The notes below the pieces were generated by a model, which saw only the letters and a list, made by a program, of their open reading frames with translations, did no database searches and had not been told where the DNA came from. DNA of 64,000 nt from Romanomermis culicivorax (taxonomy: Eukaryota > Nematoda > Enoplea > Mermithida > Mermithidae): assembly GCA_963922205.1 (NCBI GenBank), contig CAWUHX010000070.1, positions 1,116,001 to 1,180,000 on the forward strand, given 5' to 3'. Shown here piece after piece: positions 12,401-23,518 of this stretch; positions within the stretch are counted from its first letter, which is position 1, and each line of letters opens with the position of its first letter. Both the position numbers and the translations under genes were made by a program.

Positions 12401-15400
12401 TTTGGAAATTCACTCAATTGGGAATCTCTCACATGGGAATTCGCTCAATTGGGAATCGCTCAATTGGGAATCACTTACATGGGAATACCCCTTGATCACC
12501 AGTGTCCTGCAAATCGGTGCCAAAAATTTATACTGTATCTTTCAGGCTACAATACCTTTTGCTTGACCGATTCGGACAAGAGTCAAAGGGCGCGGGCCCA
12601 CGGTTCCCGCACCTCGTTGCTCCAAGAAGAGGGGGACGTTTCCGCCACTAAAATCCCCGCTCCGGCGCATAGGGACGTCCCGCATCAGCCACCGTCCGTA
12701 TTCTCTCCGCCGCACCACCTGATGACCGGCGGCATGCCTCGACCGCCAACTTTCGTCGCCTATCCGCCACCGCCGCCTTTTTTCGGCGTGCTACCTCATC
12801 CGCCACCGCCGCAAATGTTTTTCCCGCCCCCGCCGCCGCCTAACGAAACCAAAACGGAGAAAAAAATGCGCAAAAAATTTGAAAAACAAATTTTCAAACA
12901 ACAACAACAACAACAACAACGTCTCGGTTCTTCGAACGACGTTTTTCGAGGACTGCCGCCGGCGCCCATGATGGCGCCGCTTATGGCGCCCTCGCATTTC
13001 GGAGGACGAGCGCCGCCGCCTTCGCACTTGTATAGAACAAAAAGTGTCGATAACGTGAACGGGGCAGATTTTTTCGGGCCGAACTTCGCCCCCTGTCCCA
13101 TGTTCGAAGACCCGAGATTTTCGACCATGCCGCAACCTCAGGTTTTGGCTGCTTTTGGGACCATTTCCATTTTTTCGATTTTCCTGACACTGTTCTTTTC
13201 TCGGATCTTGACAAAACTAGGAACCAAATTTTGCCCGGATCCGGATTTGGGGCGGAATTCGAATCCGGTATGCTCGGGCTTAGGACTTGAGAGCTCAATT
13301 TTTTTCTCCCTATTTTTTCATTTTATTTTTTCTGATTAATTTTCTGACTGTTTTAACATATTTTTTTCGTGAAAGTTTTGGCCAATCTTATTTGCTTTTT
13401 ATTTAGCATTTCTTTACTTTTTTTGAGTAATTTTTTTGTTACTGATTTTAGAATTCTTCCGTTTCTCTTGCGAACGCTTCATTTTTTACTTTTTTCAAAT
13501 TTTGTCTTGCTGTTGGTATTTTAGATTCTATCTTCCTCCATTCCAATTTTCCTTCTGCTAACCAATTTTTTTATTGTTTTTTGTTTATTTTTTTATATTA
13601 TTTCATTCTCTTCATGTTTGAACTTTCTTCTGTTTAATTTTTACTTTTTTTGTTCTAATTATTACTATTTTATTTTTTATTTCATCTTTTCTAATTTTTT
13701 CTTTTCTATTTTTCTAATTTTCACTTTTTTCTTTTTCTAATTTTTACTTTCTCTTTTTCTAATTTCATTTTTCCTCTGTTTTTTTTACTTCGTTGCTTCT
13801 TTTAACTTACTTTTTTGTTTTCTTAACTCTTACTTTTTCTTTTTCTAATTTGTACTTTCTTTTTTGTTCAATTTTTACTTCTTTCAATTTTTATTTCCTC
13901 TTTTTTCTAATTTTTACTTTCTTATTTTTCTAATTATTTTCTTCTTTTTACAGTTTTTAATTTTTTGTTTTCTAATTTTTACTTTTTGAATTTTCAATTT
14001 TAGTTTTCTTATTTTTCCAATGTTTACTTTTTCTTTTTTCTAATTTTATTTTTTTCTAATTTTTGTTTTTTTTTCTCATTTTTACTGCCTTGTTCTTCTA
14101 ATTTTCAATTTTTTATTCGTCCAATTTAAACCTTTTTGTTTCTTCAATTTTTCTTTGATTGTTTTTTATTTTTATAATTTGTACTTTCTGGTTTTCTAAT
14201 CTTTACTTTTTTGCTTTCCTGATTTCTTTCTACCCGTTCAATTTTTACTTTTCTGCTTTTTCAATTTTTCTTTTTTGGTCTTTCTATTTTTACTTTTTTC
14301 TAGCCTTTAGTTTTTCGTTTTTCTAGTTCTCTTTTTCTGATCTTTATTTTTGTGTTTTGATTTTTTTTTAATTTTTAATTTTTTCTATTTTTCATAATTT
14401 TTTACTTTTTGTGCTTCAGGGTGGTCCATTCGCCCTCCCGCTGCCTTTACCTCCGCCCAAGTGCCATTCCTATTCGCATTCGGACGTCCACAGCGTTTTG
14501 GGCGTCGGAGGCAGCGACTCGATGGCCGCCGACGGCCCCTTCCAGCAACAACAACCGGCTACACACGGCCGAAAGGGCAAAGCTTATTACAAAGAAAAAC
14601 GTCGAACGGGCGCCGGCAGCGTCGACGGCCTTTCGTTGGCCGGCGGCGTGGAATGCCACAGTTCGTCAGTTTTCGACCAAACTGTACGAAAATTTAGGCG
14701 CGGATTGAGCAAAAATCGAAAAGAAAATTTGGAACACGAGGAACAAAATACGAAATTTGAAGAAGAAAGAATGGTGAGAAGCGATGGTCTTTTGGATTAT
14801 ACCATGGAACAGGGCGCCCCGAAAATGGTCATTAGTACAATAACACAAAATTGTCAGTTTTCTCAATGTGAAAATTATGTTGATTTAAGTTCTGAAATTT
14901 ACACACCTTCGATATTAGTTCATAAATTTGTATATTGTGCCCTTACAGCAAGACATGCACAAAACTGATCACATGATCAAAAGGATCAGATGGTTTTAAG
15001 ATAATTGTGCAAAGACTCAGCACCATAAAACAAATCAACCAATGGAAATGACTGTAGCTTAATTGTTAGTTGATTGCGAAACCATTCATTTTATAATTGT
15101 TTGTAAAATCAGTTGATAGTCTGCTTTTCATGAAATTGTTTTAATTTCTAAAGCAAGTGCTATTCACTATATTCGCTGTGTTTTGCTAAAAATCACATGT
15201 CGCATAGGACTGAAAAACTGAAAAAACGGTCACTACAGTAAGGCGTGGTTGTTTAGCTGATTTAAAATGATTAGGTTACTTTCGGGCCACATGAATCAAA
15301 AACTGACACGAAAATCAGTAGTTGACTGTTTGCACGTTCTGATGTAAATTTTTGTAAAATATTCATTTTCTGATTTACTGTATTCGTATTAAACGTGGCT

Positions 15401-18400
15401 GTTTCTGTTTCTCAGTGATTATTTTCTGACAACAATTGCATTGTTCGCTCATTTCCTTGTTCTACGTCACTAATTATGACAATTTAACGAAAATTAAGAG
15501 ATTTTTTCTGCATTAACCAAAAGAAGAGAAGTGCTGAGAATCTCAGTAGTCATGAAAATGTACATTCTGACAATTTTGACCATCAAATGAAAGTTGGAAC
15601 ATCTGCTAAAGTCGAACCCAAAATTCGTGATGACAATGAATTTTCCAAAACAGTTGTTGATGTATAAGCTTGTGCTTTACAGAATTCTGCAATTAATTCT
15701 GATGTCGAATAGTTAAGACTGTTCACAGTCATGATGAAAAATGCTGCTGCTGCATCATACACAAAAAGACTCTGCAACACTCGTTTCGGATCCACTGGCA
15801 ATCCGAACTCACATGGCTAGAAAAGTTATCAAATAATGAAGTCAAATGTACAATCTGCGAACAAAACAAATGAATTATTCTCATGCTTAGCTCTTGTAAA
15901 CTCACTTAAATATTTATTTATAAGCAGGTCATTAGCTCGAAACTTTGTGCAAAAAAATGTTGGTTTTTTGGTGGAAGAAGATACAAGTTAATGAGAAATG
16001 TTCAAAAAACATATTAAAATGATTTTGAATGATTTTTAAGCAAACTAAAAAATTGATTTTTCCTTATGAGGAAAAAATTTTTGGAGTTTTTCCTCAAATG
16101 GGACGAAAAGTTTTTGGCAAAAAAATACTGGTGTGTAAAAAACCGTCTTATATCCTGAACGGCATACGTCAAATACATTCCATGCTCTTCATTAGCATAT
16201 TGTGTTTTAACGTAGTACTGAAGTCGTCAAATTGAAATTTCGGAAACTAAATTTTATGAAATTATTTCAAGCAATATCGTGCATATGGGACTTCGGCAAC
16301 ATGACAACATACAGTAGATGAAATGGGCGAGTTGCTGAATTGAACCACAGCATAATGTACTTGCAATACAATTTTTTTAGCTTGAAAATATTTATGATTA
16401 CTACATTAACATAATAACTAAAGACTGATTCAATTGAGTCGCTAGTTGAAATAACATATTCATTCTCTGTATGGTTAAGAAATAGTGGCTGAAATGGATA
16501 AATTGCTGAATCGTAAAACAACACATCATACTGTACATTTTATGAAATTTTTACGCTTCCAAAATATCGAAATTTATTGATTTTACACTTGGTAGACTGA
16601 TGGCACGCAGTGATTCAATTGACAGTGGCTTAAATGAGCTGGTTGCTGAATTGAACCACGGTAAATTATATTTTCGATGATCACTCCAATAAAATGACGT
16701 CTGCAACAGCGATTATTTAAAATAAAGAAATAGTAGCTACAATGGTCTATTCCTAAGTGAATGATTCCCATGTGAGCTATTCTCAATTGAGTGATTCCCC
16801 ATTGAGCGAATTCCCAAGTGAGCCAATTCATAATTGAGCGATTCCCATGTGAGGGAATTCCCAAGTGAGCGAATTCTCGATTAAGCGATTTCCATATGAG
16901 CGAATCCTCCATTGAGCGATTCCCACGTAAGCGATTCCCAATTGAGCTAATTCCCAAATGAGCGAATTTTCAATTAGGCGACTCCAAACGAGCAATAGAG
17001 AACAATACATTACAAGTTATCATTTTTAATAAGCATTTTCGCTTATGTAATTGTTATACTTCGGCACGTTCCATTTCCTATCTAATTTATCCCTTGTGAT
17101 TTTTTCTTCATTCTTATCTATTTTTCATCTTATTTTTTTTGCTTTTACTTCTTTATATTTATCTTTTTCTATTCTCCTGATCCTTTTTTTGTTCTTTTTT
17201 CACATTATTTTTTCTTTCTTCCTTGCTGCGTTGTCTATCTTGCTTCTTCTTTCTTGTCACTTTTTTCATGTTTTCTTTTTTTTCTAATGCTTTTCCACAA
17301 GGAAAATTTGAAGAAAGTGTTATCAGATTCTCGATCGCTCGTTTGGAATCGCTGATTTGGGAATTCATTTAATTGGAAACCGCTCTCTTGGGAATTCGCT
17401 CAATCGCGAATCGTTCATTTGAGAATTTGCTGACTTGGGAATAGCTCACATGAGAATACCCCGCTACAATGAGTAGATCGAAAAATCGTAACATATCATA
17501 GTGTAGATTCGATAAATTTTTTCAATTTCAAATTAAGTATTTGAAAGTATTTAGCGGCTAAAAGTGACAAGTTGCTGAATCGAGACAATTCCTACTGTAA
17601 TTTCAATAAAATTCTCGCCGATTTCAAAAATGATTATATTTTCAAGAAATAATGCGCGTTTGACACAGTGGCTGAAATGAATCATTCTTTGAGTATCGGA
17701 ATTCATAGAACCTTTAATTTCTCTACAATTTTCTCAGGTTCAAAATACGGATGACGTCATCGAAGGTCAAAAATCGCCGTCACGTGATCAAAACGGCGTC
17801 GTTTTCCGTTCGACGACGACCGACGGCGGCGAAAAAATTTACGAATCGTTGAGCAAGGTCGTGACCGAAAAAAACAGTCTTTTGACCACGGCGGACGTCG
17901 AATTCGAAAAAAATCGCGAAACGAAAGGAGCGACGCTAGATTTTAGCCGCCCGGAATCGTTCGAGTTTCGGGAAGGTTCTAATCTGGAGAAGAACCAACT
18001 CAACAACAACGGCGTTTCTCAGAAGAAAACTTTGGTGACCGAAGACGCCAGGCAAGTTATGCTCAGAAATGAAAAATTATTGGCCGAAGCAGAAGCGGCG
18101 AAAAAAGTTGACGACCAAGGATCGGAGGTTACTGTAGAAGTGGTGGGCGAAGTTACTGTAGAAAATTTGGAAAAGCATACTGTAGAATCAACGACGACAA
18201 CGCCTGAAGATCAAGAAAAAATGGTCGAACCTACCTTGAAGCCTTTTCTACCAAAAAGACAAATTGCCAAACCGCAAAATTTCGATCCGATGGATTCTTG
18301 GCGTAGTTTAAATTCTATACCAAATTTACAAACTTTGCGCGATCATTATCAAAAATACGATTTGTCGATCGGTCGGGAAATTTCGGTCAAAGAAAATTTG

Positions 18401-21400
18401 CGTACGAAAATTTGGCCTACGATTCCGAACCGTTTCGCCCAACCGGAACCCGTCTATTTGGGGTACGACGAAAAATTACCCGAATTCAAAAAACGACTCA
18501 TCGAAACGGGAACTTTCGATTTTGGACCACCAACGACGACGACGAAAACGATGGCGGAAAAAAATTCGACCGATTTCCGAAAAAATGACGACGACGACGC
18601 CGAAAAAAGGGACGAATTTTCGCCAAATTTGAATCGAAACGAAAAATTTAGAACGAATTCTTCGACGAATCGTCCGGCGGAGAATTCGGATATCGATTTC
18701 AGGTATTTTTTCGACTTTTTGGGTGATCCAGTAATAATACTGTCAGATTCTAGTTTTCAGTTTTTTGGATCTACAATCAAAATTACTGTAGTGCTAGATA
18801 TTGAGGCTCCCCATGCTCGCATTTTTAAAGAAATACATATATTATAACTTATCCCACATTATAAGATATCCCGTTTTATAACATATCCTATGTTATAACA
18901 TCTATACAATGTTATAGCATATCCTACATTATACTACGTTCCATGTTACAACGTATCTCATGTTATAACATATCGCATGTTATAGCATATCCTACATTAT
19001 AAATATCCAATGCATAAGTTTTTTGAAAAAAAATTTTAATATGTTATAACATAGGGCTGTGTTGTAGCAAAAGGCTATGTTATAACATATGGCTTCGGTA
19101 TAAAATTGTTTTTTGAAAAAAATTTCTTTTATGTTATGACATAGGTCATTGTTGAAACATAGGCCGTTGTTATAACATAGGACCATGCTATAACATACAG
19201 CATGATACTTATGGTATACTTAATGTACAGCATGTTTATACATTGCTGTATCAAGTGCTAATGTCGTATTTGCTTCAAAAGGTATGTCTTTTAACAGGCA
19301 GATGTATTTTATGTGTGTGTTGTGACAAATATAACATGACATATGTAACAACATGGGATATCTTGTAACATGGGATATCTTCTAACATGAGATATGTTAT
19401 AACATAGGGTATGTTATAACATATATATCCTTTAATGTGGTATATGTTATGATGTGTAACATGTTATAACATATTATATGTTAAAACATGCCATATATTA
19501 TAACATATCATACACTATATTATAAAACACCCCATGTTATAACATACCTCTCCATGTTATAGCATACCTCTCCATGTTATAACATACACTGTGTGATAAG
19601 ATATGCTGTGTTATAGCACAGCTCCTCATGCTATAACATATGACCATATTGTAACTTAGGACCATGTTATAACATAGGGCTATTTTATAGCACATGGCGT
19701 CCATTGCACTATATGGTTCTGTCGCTTACATTCTTTCAGAAAGATATATCTTATAACATGCTGTACAGTTATAGTGTTGCGAACCTCACACACACAAACG
19801 GATACTTGAATTTTAATATTATAGATTTAAAAAAATTCAAACCATTGAAGTATAATATGATTCTATTGTATAAAATTTGAACCAAATTTCGGATCTTAAA
19901 ACATAAATTTACCCTGAGAAAATAGATTAAAACGATTTTAAGCAAAAAAAAATTTTGTTCTTAAAAGTTTACTGTTGTCTAAAACATTTTTACACTAGGA
20001 TCTAGCGAAATTATTCAAAGTCAAGCATTGTAGTTTTATGGACAGTTTTTCATATGAACGAAATCATCATAAACAATTTCTGCGTTAATCACTAAATTTA
20101 TTTGTGTCCATAACTTGCGTCAAAGTTTAAACATGTGAATGTTTAGGTCATCAAATATTCTATTTTCTGAAAAAGTCGAAAATTATGTAGCCTCAAATTC
20201 GCTTGATTAGGAATGGGAATCGAATTTTATAAAGCAATAAAGTAATTAAATTTAATCTCGACCAAATGAGATCTTTTAAGGTTTAAGATCAGAAATCTTG
20301 AGAATTTAATTTCACTGATCAAATTCTACTACTAATTTTGAACCATGTATTTCTACTGATTTGAACTTCTAGTTTTTGATAACGTCATTTAACTTCAGCT
20401 AGAAATTATCCATTTGTGAACTATAGTCTGTTTAATATAAAATGCTTTCAGTACTGTCGTCAAAATCGTCCACATAGAGCTCTTGTGGTGAAATTTTTCA
20501 CTCGAAGAATTGTTAAAGATGAGGTCAGTATGCTCACAAATTTTCAGTTTTATACGATGATTTGTTTATCAGAAAATCGTGAAAATTTGAAATACTACTT
20601 GCTTTCCGCTTTCATTATTTGGAAGCATTTCGGGAAAAACAGACTATAGACAATAAAATTTCCTCATCAAAAAATATGCGATTTGAAAATATCGGCGAAA
20701 GCTAGATTTACAATAAATTTTGTAATTTCATCCATTACAGTAACCGATTTTGTCAAATTTACTGCGGTTACCGCGGAAAATTTTTTTGATTTGTTGATTT
20801 TAAAAAAATTTTATGCCAATTAGAATTCTGGGTATCGAAAGTGCGTCAAATTATTAAAGTCTCCTATATTTAAATATTTTCGAGATTTCGGAAAGAATTT
20901 CGAATGATCCAAAATCCTTGAAAAAAAGCAAATCTTGAAAAAAATGAAAAGAAGAAACGGTTGTAGCAGAGAAACGAATAAAATTTTCATTACTGTAAAG
21001 GTTTACTGTAGCTCCAAAATTATTCAACGGTCGAATGCGTAAAAAGTACAATTATTGAAATATTTACAGTCAGTTTTCTGCATCTTCTACAGTTATTAGT
21101 AATTATGGATGCATACATTGCACACACGAATGTTCAAACATAGAGCTATTCAGATCGTGGGATTATTTGATAATTGGCAAATTGCACTTGTTTGTTTTTT
21201 TATCCGAGTCGAAAAATGAGATATCGCAAATTTTCTTGGTTAGGAATCGGGATCGATTCCTCTAATCTAATAAGAACGTTTTTTTGCCACGTGTAAAGAT
21301 TTTTATATGGATGATCAAATTGAGCTCGCCTTCAGAATCAGGAACTCGGGGGAATTTTATAAAACAGAAATAGAATTTCTATGCCAAATTTTTCAGGTTT

Positions 21401-23270
21401 CAAAATATGAGACTGATCATTCTGGATTTGGTTTTTCAGTTATGAAATCAATTTTATTGATATTACCAAAAAATTCATCGCTAATTCTGACCTGTGGTTC
21501 TACTCACTGTTTTTTATCAAATTTTATCAAAAACACAGACAAAAAGAAAGTACCAAAAGTTTTTACCGCCGGATTTTTTACTCAAAAATGATGAGAGTTA
21601 GTTGAGTTGGCTCACAAACTTCCAGTCTAATGCTACATAATATAGTTTAGCAGAAAATCGTAACTCCTCATATTTACTGGCATTTCAAGAAAAATAGACT
21701 ATAATACATTGAGTTTCAATTGATTTTTAACTTCCATCATTTATTTAAAATATGAAAAAAATTAGCTGATTCCACCGATTAAACAGATTTATCTGCTACA
21801 ATGGGAAATTATCTTATCTTGCAGACGTCGGATTTGCAAGTTTTGTCTTTTGTAACCTGTCTGGAATTCTGATAAACAGAGTGAGCCAAAAAGAGGCGAC
21901 CGGATACTGACTTTCATAAATTTCAAATCGGTGAAGCTTTTTAATGCCGTTTCTTGCCGTCGATAGATAAAGCATCTCGCTTAAAAACTGAAAAGTTTCA
22001 ACCTGAGTTTTCAGCCTTTTTTTTGCTCAAGTATAGACTGACTAGAATCAAAAATACTAAACGTCGATTTTTTTGCAAATAAATTGTGAAAAATTGATAG
22101 AAATTAGCAAAATCAACATGTTTTCCAACAGAAAAGTACACTAGATGCAATCATGAGAACCATATAACAGCTGGAAACAACAAGAAAGCCGTTTCAGTGT
22201 GTCCTACTTTCTGTTTCACCAATAATTTTAATCGTTTTTCGATCTGGTCAATGACAGAATTAATTTTGCTTTTACTTTGATTTTCTTTCAATTTCGAAAT
22301 AAAAGCTCTTGATTTTGGCGAAATTTCGCCCATATTGAAACAAGAAGTTAATGACTTTAAATTAAGCGTAACTTACAAATCTGGGTGATTTTGAAAGTAT
22401 TATTGTGTGTAAACAGCTTTTCAAAACTTTTTTCACAATAGGACAACTTTTACACTTTAATTTCACAATTTTTACTCTTTGAAAAATGACCAATTTTACT
22501 AAATTTTTGTTTGTATAGTAACCATAAATGCTAGGAGCATAAAATTTGGCCCTTGTAATAAAGACAAATAGGGCATTCTAATACAGCAATCCGCATTAAA
22601 AAAGCTTCATCCGTTCAAAAGTCATGAAAGTCATGAAAGGCTCATCATGTATGTAGAACAATATGTACAAAATTCCAAAAAGCGTGACATCGTTCAGGAC
22701 TCTCTGGGGACTACGTGTAAGTCTTGTGTCAAATTTTTTTTCTTTTTCAGTTGGGTCAACGATTTAGAAAATCGTTTTAAACGTGAACGCGAACAATACG
22801 ATCGAGAAATTGAAAATCGTAAGCAAACTTTGCAACGTCAGAAAATGATCAATAATAACCAAGGCGAAAAAATCGATGATCTATTGACCAATGGGAAAAT
22901 CGATCGGTCGTTATTAACTAATACTAATAATAGTAATGATCAAGAGCATATCATTCCAATAGTTCAAAATAATGTACGCCAAAAATTGGCCATGTTCGAA
23001 AACGAAGCTCAACGTTTGCATCATCAACATCAAAAAGAAATAATGGAAATGAAGCAACAGCCGAAACGTTTCATTAGCCCGGAAAGTAAGACTAACGGTT
23101 TTCATCATTTGCCTGAAAAATATGCAAATTTGGAAGAAGAACCTATATATATACCGAAACCGGATTACGATAATGATTATGGTAAAAAATCGCAATTTAC
23201 AAACGGATATTCGTCGAATGATGATCACGATGAATTTCGATATTCGAGATACAATAACGATAGAAGATGA
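9079..23270 (+). CDS. Five-exon gene: possible N-myristoylated, proline-rich scaffold-like protein (family not recognised)
   Basis: Exons 9079-9439, 12546-13141, 14420-14773, 17738-18702 and 22751-23270 join without breaking frame (phases 1, 0, 0, 2) and give 931 residues plus a stop. The N-terminus MGNKHS fits the consensus for co-translational myristoylation, which suggests membrane attachment. Residues 121-319 are rich in Pro and His, with PPPPP runs and a Gln run. Residues 320-437 are His/Gln/basic. Residues 438-759 are acidic and charged. The last 172 residues begin with a strong helix (WVNDLENRFKREREQYDREI) and end in Asn/Asp/Tyr-rich sequence. Such a layout is common in cytoskeletal or junction adaptors, but that is inference only. 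Codon use is GC-rich in exons 2-4 and more AT-rich in exon 5. The end of exon 2 has an alternative donor at 13268, also in phase 0, which would add 42 residues. Confidence 0.75.
9440..12545 (+). other. Intron 1 of the MGNKHS gene
   Basis: Between 9440 and 11386 the intron is AT-rich and holds loosely repeated words such as GATCGAT, AAATTTGATTTTTGAA and TCAAGAATCATGA, suggestive of an old, decayed repeat field around 10150-11240. A copy of the 'AGTGGCTGAA' module lies near 9778. From 11387 to 12492 it is occupied by a foldback element, which ends only about 54 bp before the next acceptor (TTTCAG at 12540-12545). Confidence 0.6.
11387..12492. mobile_element. Foldback element with tandem-repeat arms, copy 1
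   Basis: The left arm (11387 to about 11710) starts GGTCTATTC and carries about eight copies of a ~15-bp unit close to GTGAGCGATTCCCAA. It then continues with unique sequence ending ACATTACAAGTTGTCATTTTT. The right arm (about 12138-12492) is the reverse complement, beginning AAAATGACAACTTGTAATG and ending in repeats of CTCAATTGGGAATCG and then GAATACCCC. The flanks carry an 8-bp duplication with one mismatch: TGGTCACC (11379-11386) and TGATCACC (12493-12500). The element has no coding capacity; open frames here are translations of the repeats. It lies in intron 1 of the MGNKHS gene. Confidence 0.85.
12546..13141 (+). CDS. Exon 2 of the MGNKHS gene: Pro/His/Gln-rich
   Basis: The acceptor is TCTTTCAG|GC, and the phase-1 junction makes a Gly codon followed by YNTFCLTDSDKSQRARAHGS. 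The exon encodes a proline-rich stretch (FVAYPPPPPFFGVLPHPPPP, then FFPPPPPP), a lysine-rich segment (ETKTEKKMRKKFEKQ), a run of about seven Gln encoded purely by CAA, and more Pro/Met-rich sequence. Proline runs of this kind could bind SH3, WW or EVH1 domains. I place the donor at CAG|GTTTTG (13142). A better-looking GTATGC at 13268 would extend the exon in the same phase through hydrophobic, intron-like sequence, so the end is uncertain. Confidence 0.75.
13142..14419 (+). repeat. Intron 2: 1.1 kb pyrimidine-rich (CTAATTTTTACTTT)n-like tract
   Basis: From about 13290 to 14415 the + strand is overwhelmingly T and C, built from many imperfect copies of units such as CTAATTTTTACTTT and TTTTTCTAATTTTTAC. 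The unit length drifts between about 12 and 30 bases. It fills the intron and merges with the polypyrimidine tract of the exon 3 acceptor (GTGCTTCAG at 14411-14419). It looks like a slippage-expanded polypyrimidine tract. A purine-rich stretch of similar size lies at 40420-41215. Confidence 0.7.
14420..14773 (+). CDS. Exon 3 of the MGNKHS gene
   Basis: The acceptor is TGCTTCAG|GGT. The exon encodes 118 codons in phase 0 at both ends. It starts GGPFALPLPLPPPKCHSYSH, continuing the proline-rich character of exon 2, then becomes basic (GRKGKAYYKEKRRTG) and ends in a charged stretch (FRRGLSKNRKENLEHEEQ) at ATG|GTGAGA. The open frame runs on past the donor for some distance, but composition drops to AT-rich at 14774, which supports the donor chosen. 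Confidence 0.75.
16318..16680. repeat. Repeated 'AGTGGCTGAAATG...GTTGCTGAATTG' modules
   Basis: A module of the form AGTGGCTGAAATG, about 8 bases, GTTGCTGAATTGAACCACG, followed by AT-rich sequence, occurs near 16322, 16490 and 16625. Diverged forms lie near 3653, 9778, 17555 and 17668. The spacing here is about 135-170 bp, so this looks like a decayed tandem array of a dispersed repeat. No terminal repeats or coding sequence are visible. Confidence 0.45.
16744..17462. mobile_element. Foldback element with tandem-repeat arms, copy 2
   Basis: This shorter copy (719 bp) has the same architecture as the copy at 11387. It starts GGTCTATTC, carries about 15 units near GAGCGATTCCCAATT, has the inner sequence ACATTACAAGTTATCATTTTT, and ends in inverted units closing with GAATACCCC. 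It is flanked by a perfect 8-bp duplication, GCTACAAT at 16736-16743 and 17463-17470, which fixes both ends. The inner unique part of the right arm is partly deleted compared with copy 1. It lies in intron 3 of the MGNKHS gene. Confidence 0.9.
17738..18702 (+). CDS. Exon 4 of the MGNKHS gene: long acidic/charged exon
   Basis: The acceptor is TTTTCTCAG|GTT and the exon encodes about 321 residues. Visible features are a Lys/Glu-rich middle (EDARQVMLRNEKLLAEAEAA, probably helical), two related repeats (EVTVEVVGEVTVENLEKHTV), and a segment that looks folded and may be the most conserved part (DSWRSLNSIPNLQTLRDHYQ, then EPVYLGYDEKLPEFKKRLIE). An Asp run (DDDDA) and an Asn/Arg-rich end follow. The donor is TTCAG|GTATTT with two bases left over, matched by the next exon. 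The open frame continues beyond the donor into AT-rich sequence that I regard as intron. Confidence 0.75.
18846..19770. repeat. Field of palindromic ATGTTATAACAT units
   Basis: Over about 900 bp the 12-bp palindrome ATGTTATAACAT and close variants (TGTTATAACATA, ATGTTATAGCAT, TATGTTATGAC) recur dozens of times at irregular spacing of about 15-40 bases, separated by short words such as TATCC, AGGGC and CTCC. Because each unit is its own reverse complement, the strand can fold into many short hairpins. It is not a regular satellite with a fixed period, nor a CRISPR array, since the spacing varies and spacers are not of even length. Confidence 0.8.
20422..20648. repeat. MITE, 'TATAGTCTG...CAGACTATA' family
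   Basis: A 227-bp element with inverted ends: TATAGTCTGTTT at the left and GGAAAAACAGACTATA at the right, with AAATGCTT and AAGCATTT just inside. It also shows the inner word ACTTGCTTTCC that marks this dispersed family. TA at each outer edge would fit a Tc1/mariner-type MITE, but that assignment is inference. It lies within intron 4 of the MGNKHS gene. Confidence 0.65.
21877..22649. mobile_element. CAGGGTG-ended non-autonomous DNA element, copy 1
   Basis: The left end reads CAGAGTGAGCCAAAAAGAGG, a slightly decayed form of the terminal repeat seen intact in the copy at 45371. The body matches that copy over long stretches, for example AGAATCAAAAATACTAAACG and GATGCAATCATGAGAACC. The right end is damaged (GGCTCATCATGTA in place of GGCTCACCCTGTA) and has lost the inner terminal-repeat bases. 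A short minus-strand frame in the body (about 22151-22333) has a counterpart in copy 2 and could be a remnant of a transposase N-terminus. No function can be shown. Confidence 0.75.
22751..23270 (+). CDS. Last exon of the MGNKHS gene: coiled-coil-like helix and Asn/Asp-rich tail
   Basis: The acceptor is CTTTTTCAG|TTG; the two bases carried over make a Ser codon, then WVNDLENRFKREREQYDREI. Residues are heavily charged with a likely coiled coil over the first 50, then Asn-rich sequence, a second helical stretch (QKLAMFENEAQRLHHQHQKE) and a Tyr/Asp-rich end (DEFRYSRYNNDRR) before TGA at 23268-23270. Codon use is more AT-rich than in exons 2-4, but the phase match supports it as the final exon. 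Confidence 0.75.
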
Positions 23271-23491
23271 AAATGTTTTCTTTTGAGAAATTCAAATTTT
23301 TCGGTAGTGGATGTGAATTTTTTATGAAAATTTTGATATAGATCAATAGATCTTGGAAAGTTCTATTCAAAAATAGTAATTATATCGACGGACATTTCAT
23401 TTTTATTGAGTCATTACTATTTATGAATCGTTTCTCGATTTTGGAATCCACCACTGATTTTTTGTTGCTCAAATTTCTTTTGTATGGTATT

Positions 23492-23518
23492 TATATATAT
23501 ATATATATATACATATAT
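23492..23518. repeat. TA microsatellite
   Basis: An uninterrupted (TA)n run of about 20 bases followed by ACATATATGCATATG, in the 3' untranslated or flanking region of the MGNKHS gene. Confidence 0.8.

Larger units (their letters stand above)
14774..17737 (+). other. Intron 3 of the MGNKHS gene
   Basis: AT-rich. From about 14990 to 16250 no structured element was recognised. The stretch 16318-16680 holds several copies of the 'AGTGGCTGAAATG' module, and 16744-17462 is foldback element copy 2. Two further module copies lie near 17555 and 17668. The intron ends in the acceptor TTTTCTCAG at 17729-17737. Confidence 0.6.
18703..22750 (+). other. Intron 4 of the MGNKHS gene
   Basis: A 4 kb intron packed with repeats: the ATGTTATAACAT palindrome field (18846-19770), a MITE (20422-20648), a further partial MITE end around 21590-21710, and a CAGGGTG-type DNA element (21877-22649) that ends about 100 bp before the final acceptor. 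The stretch 20650-21590 shows nothing else recognisable. Confidence 0.6.

Noticed and set aside
11387-12492. CRISPR-like or satellite array of GGGAATCGCTCA units
   Set aside because: The units occur as inverted blocks at both ends of an element with 8-bp target duplications, so they are arms of a foldback transposon.
12386-12545. N-terminal part of a 317-codon open frame (MGIRSFGNSLNWES...)
   Set aside because: It is a translation of the right-arm tandem repeats of foldback copy 1; the real exon starts after the TTTCAG at 12545, as shown by the phase match to exon 1.
18846-19770. CRISPR-like array
   Set aside because: The unit is a palindrome with irregular spacing, no uniform spacers and a eukaryotic intron context.
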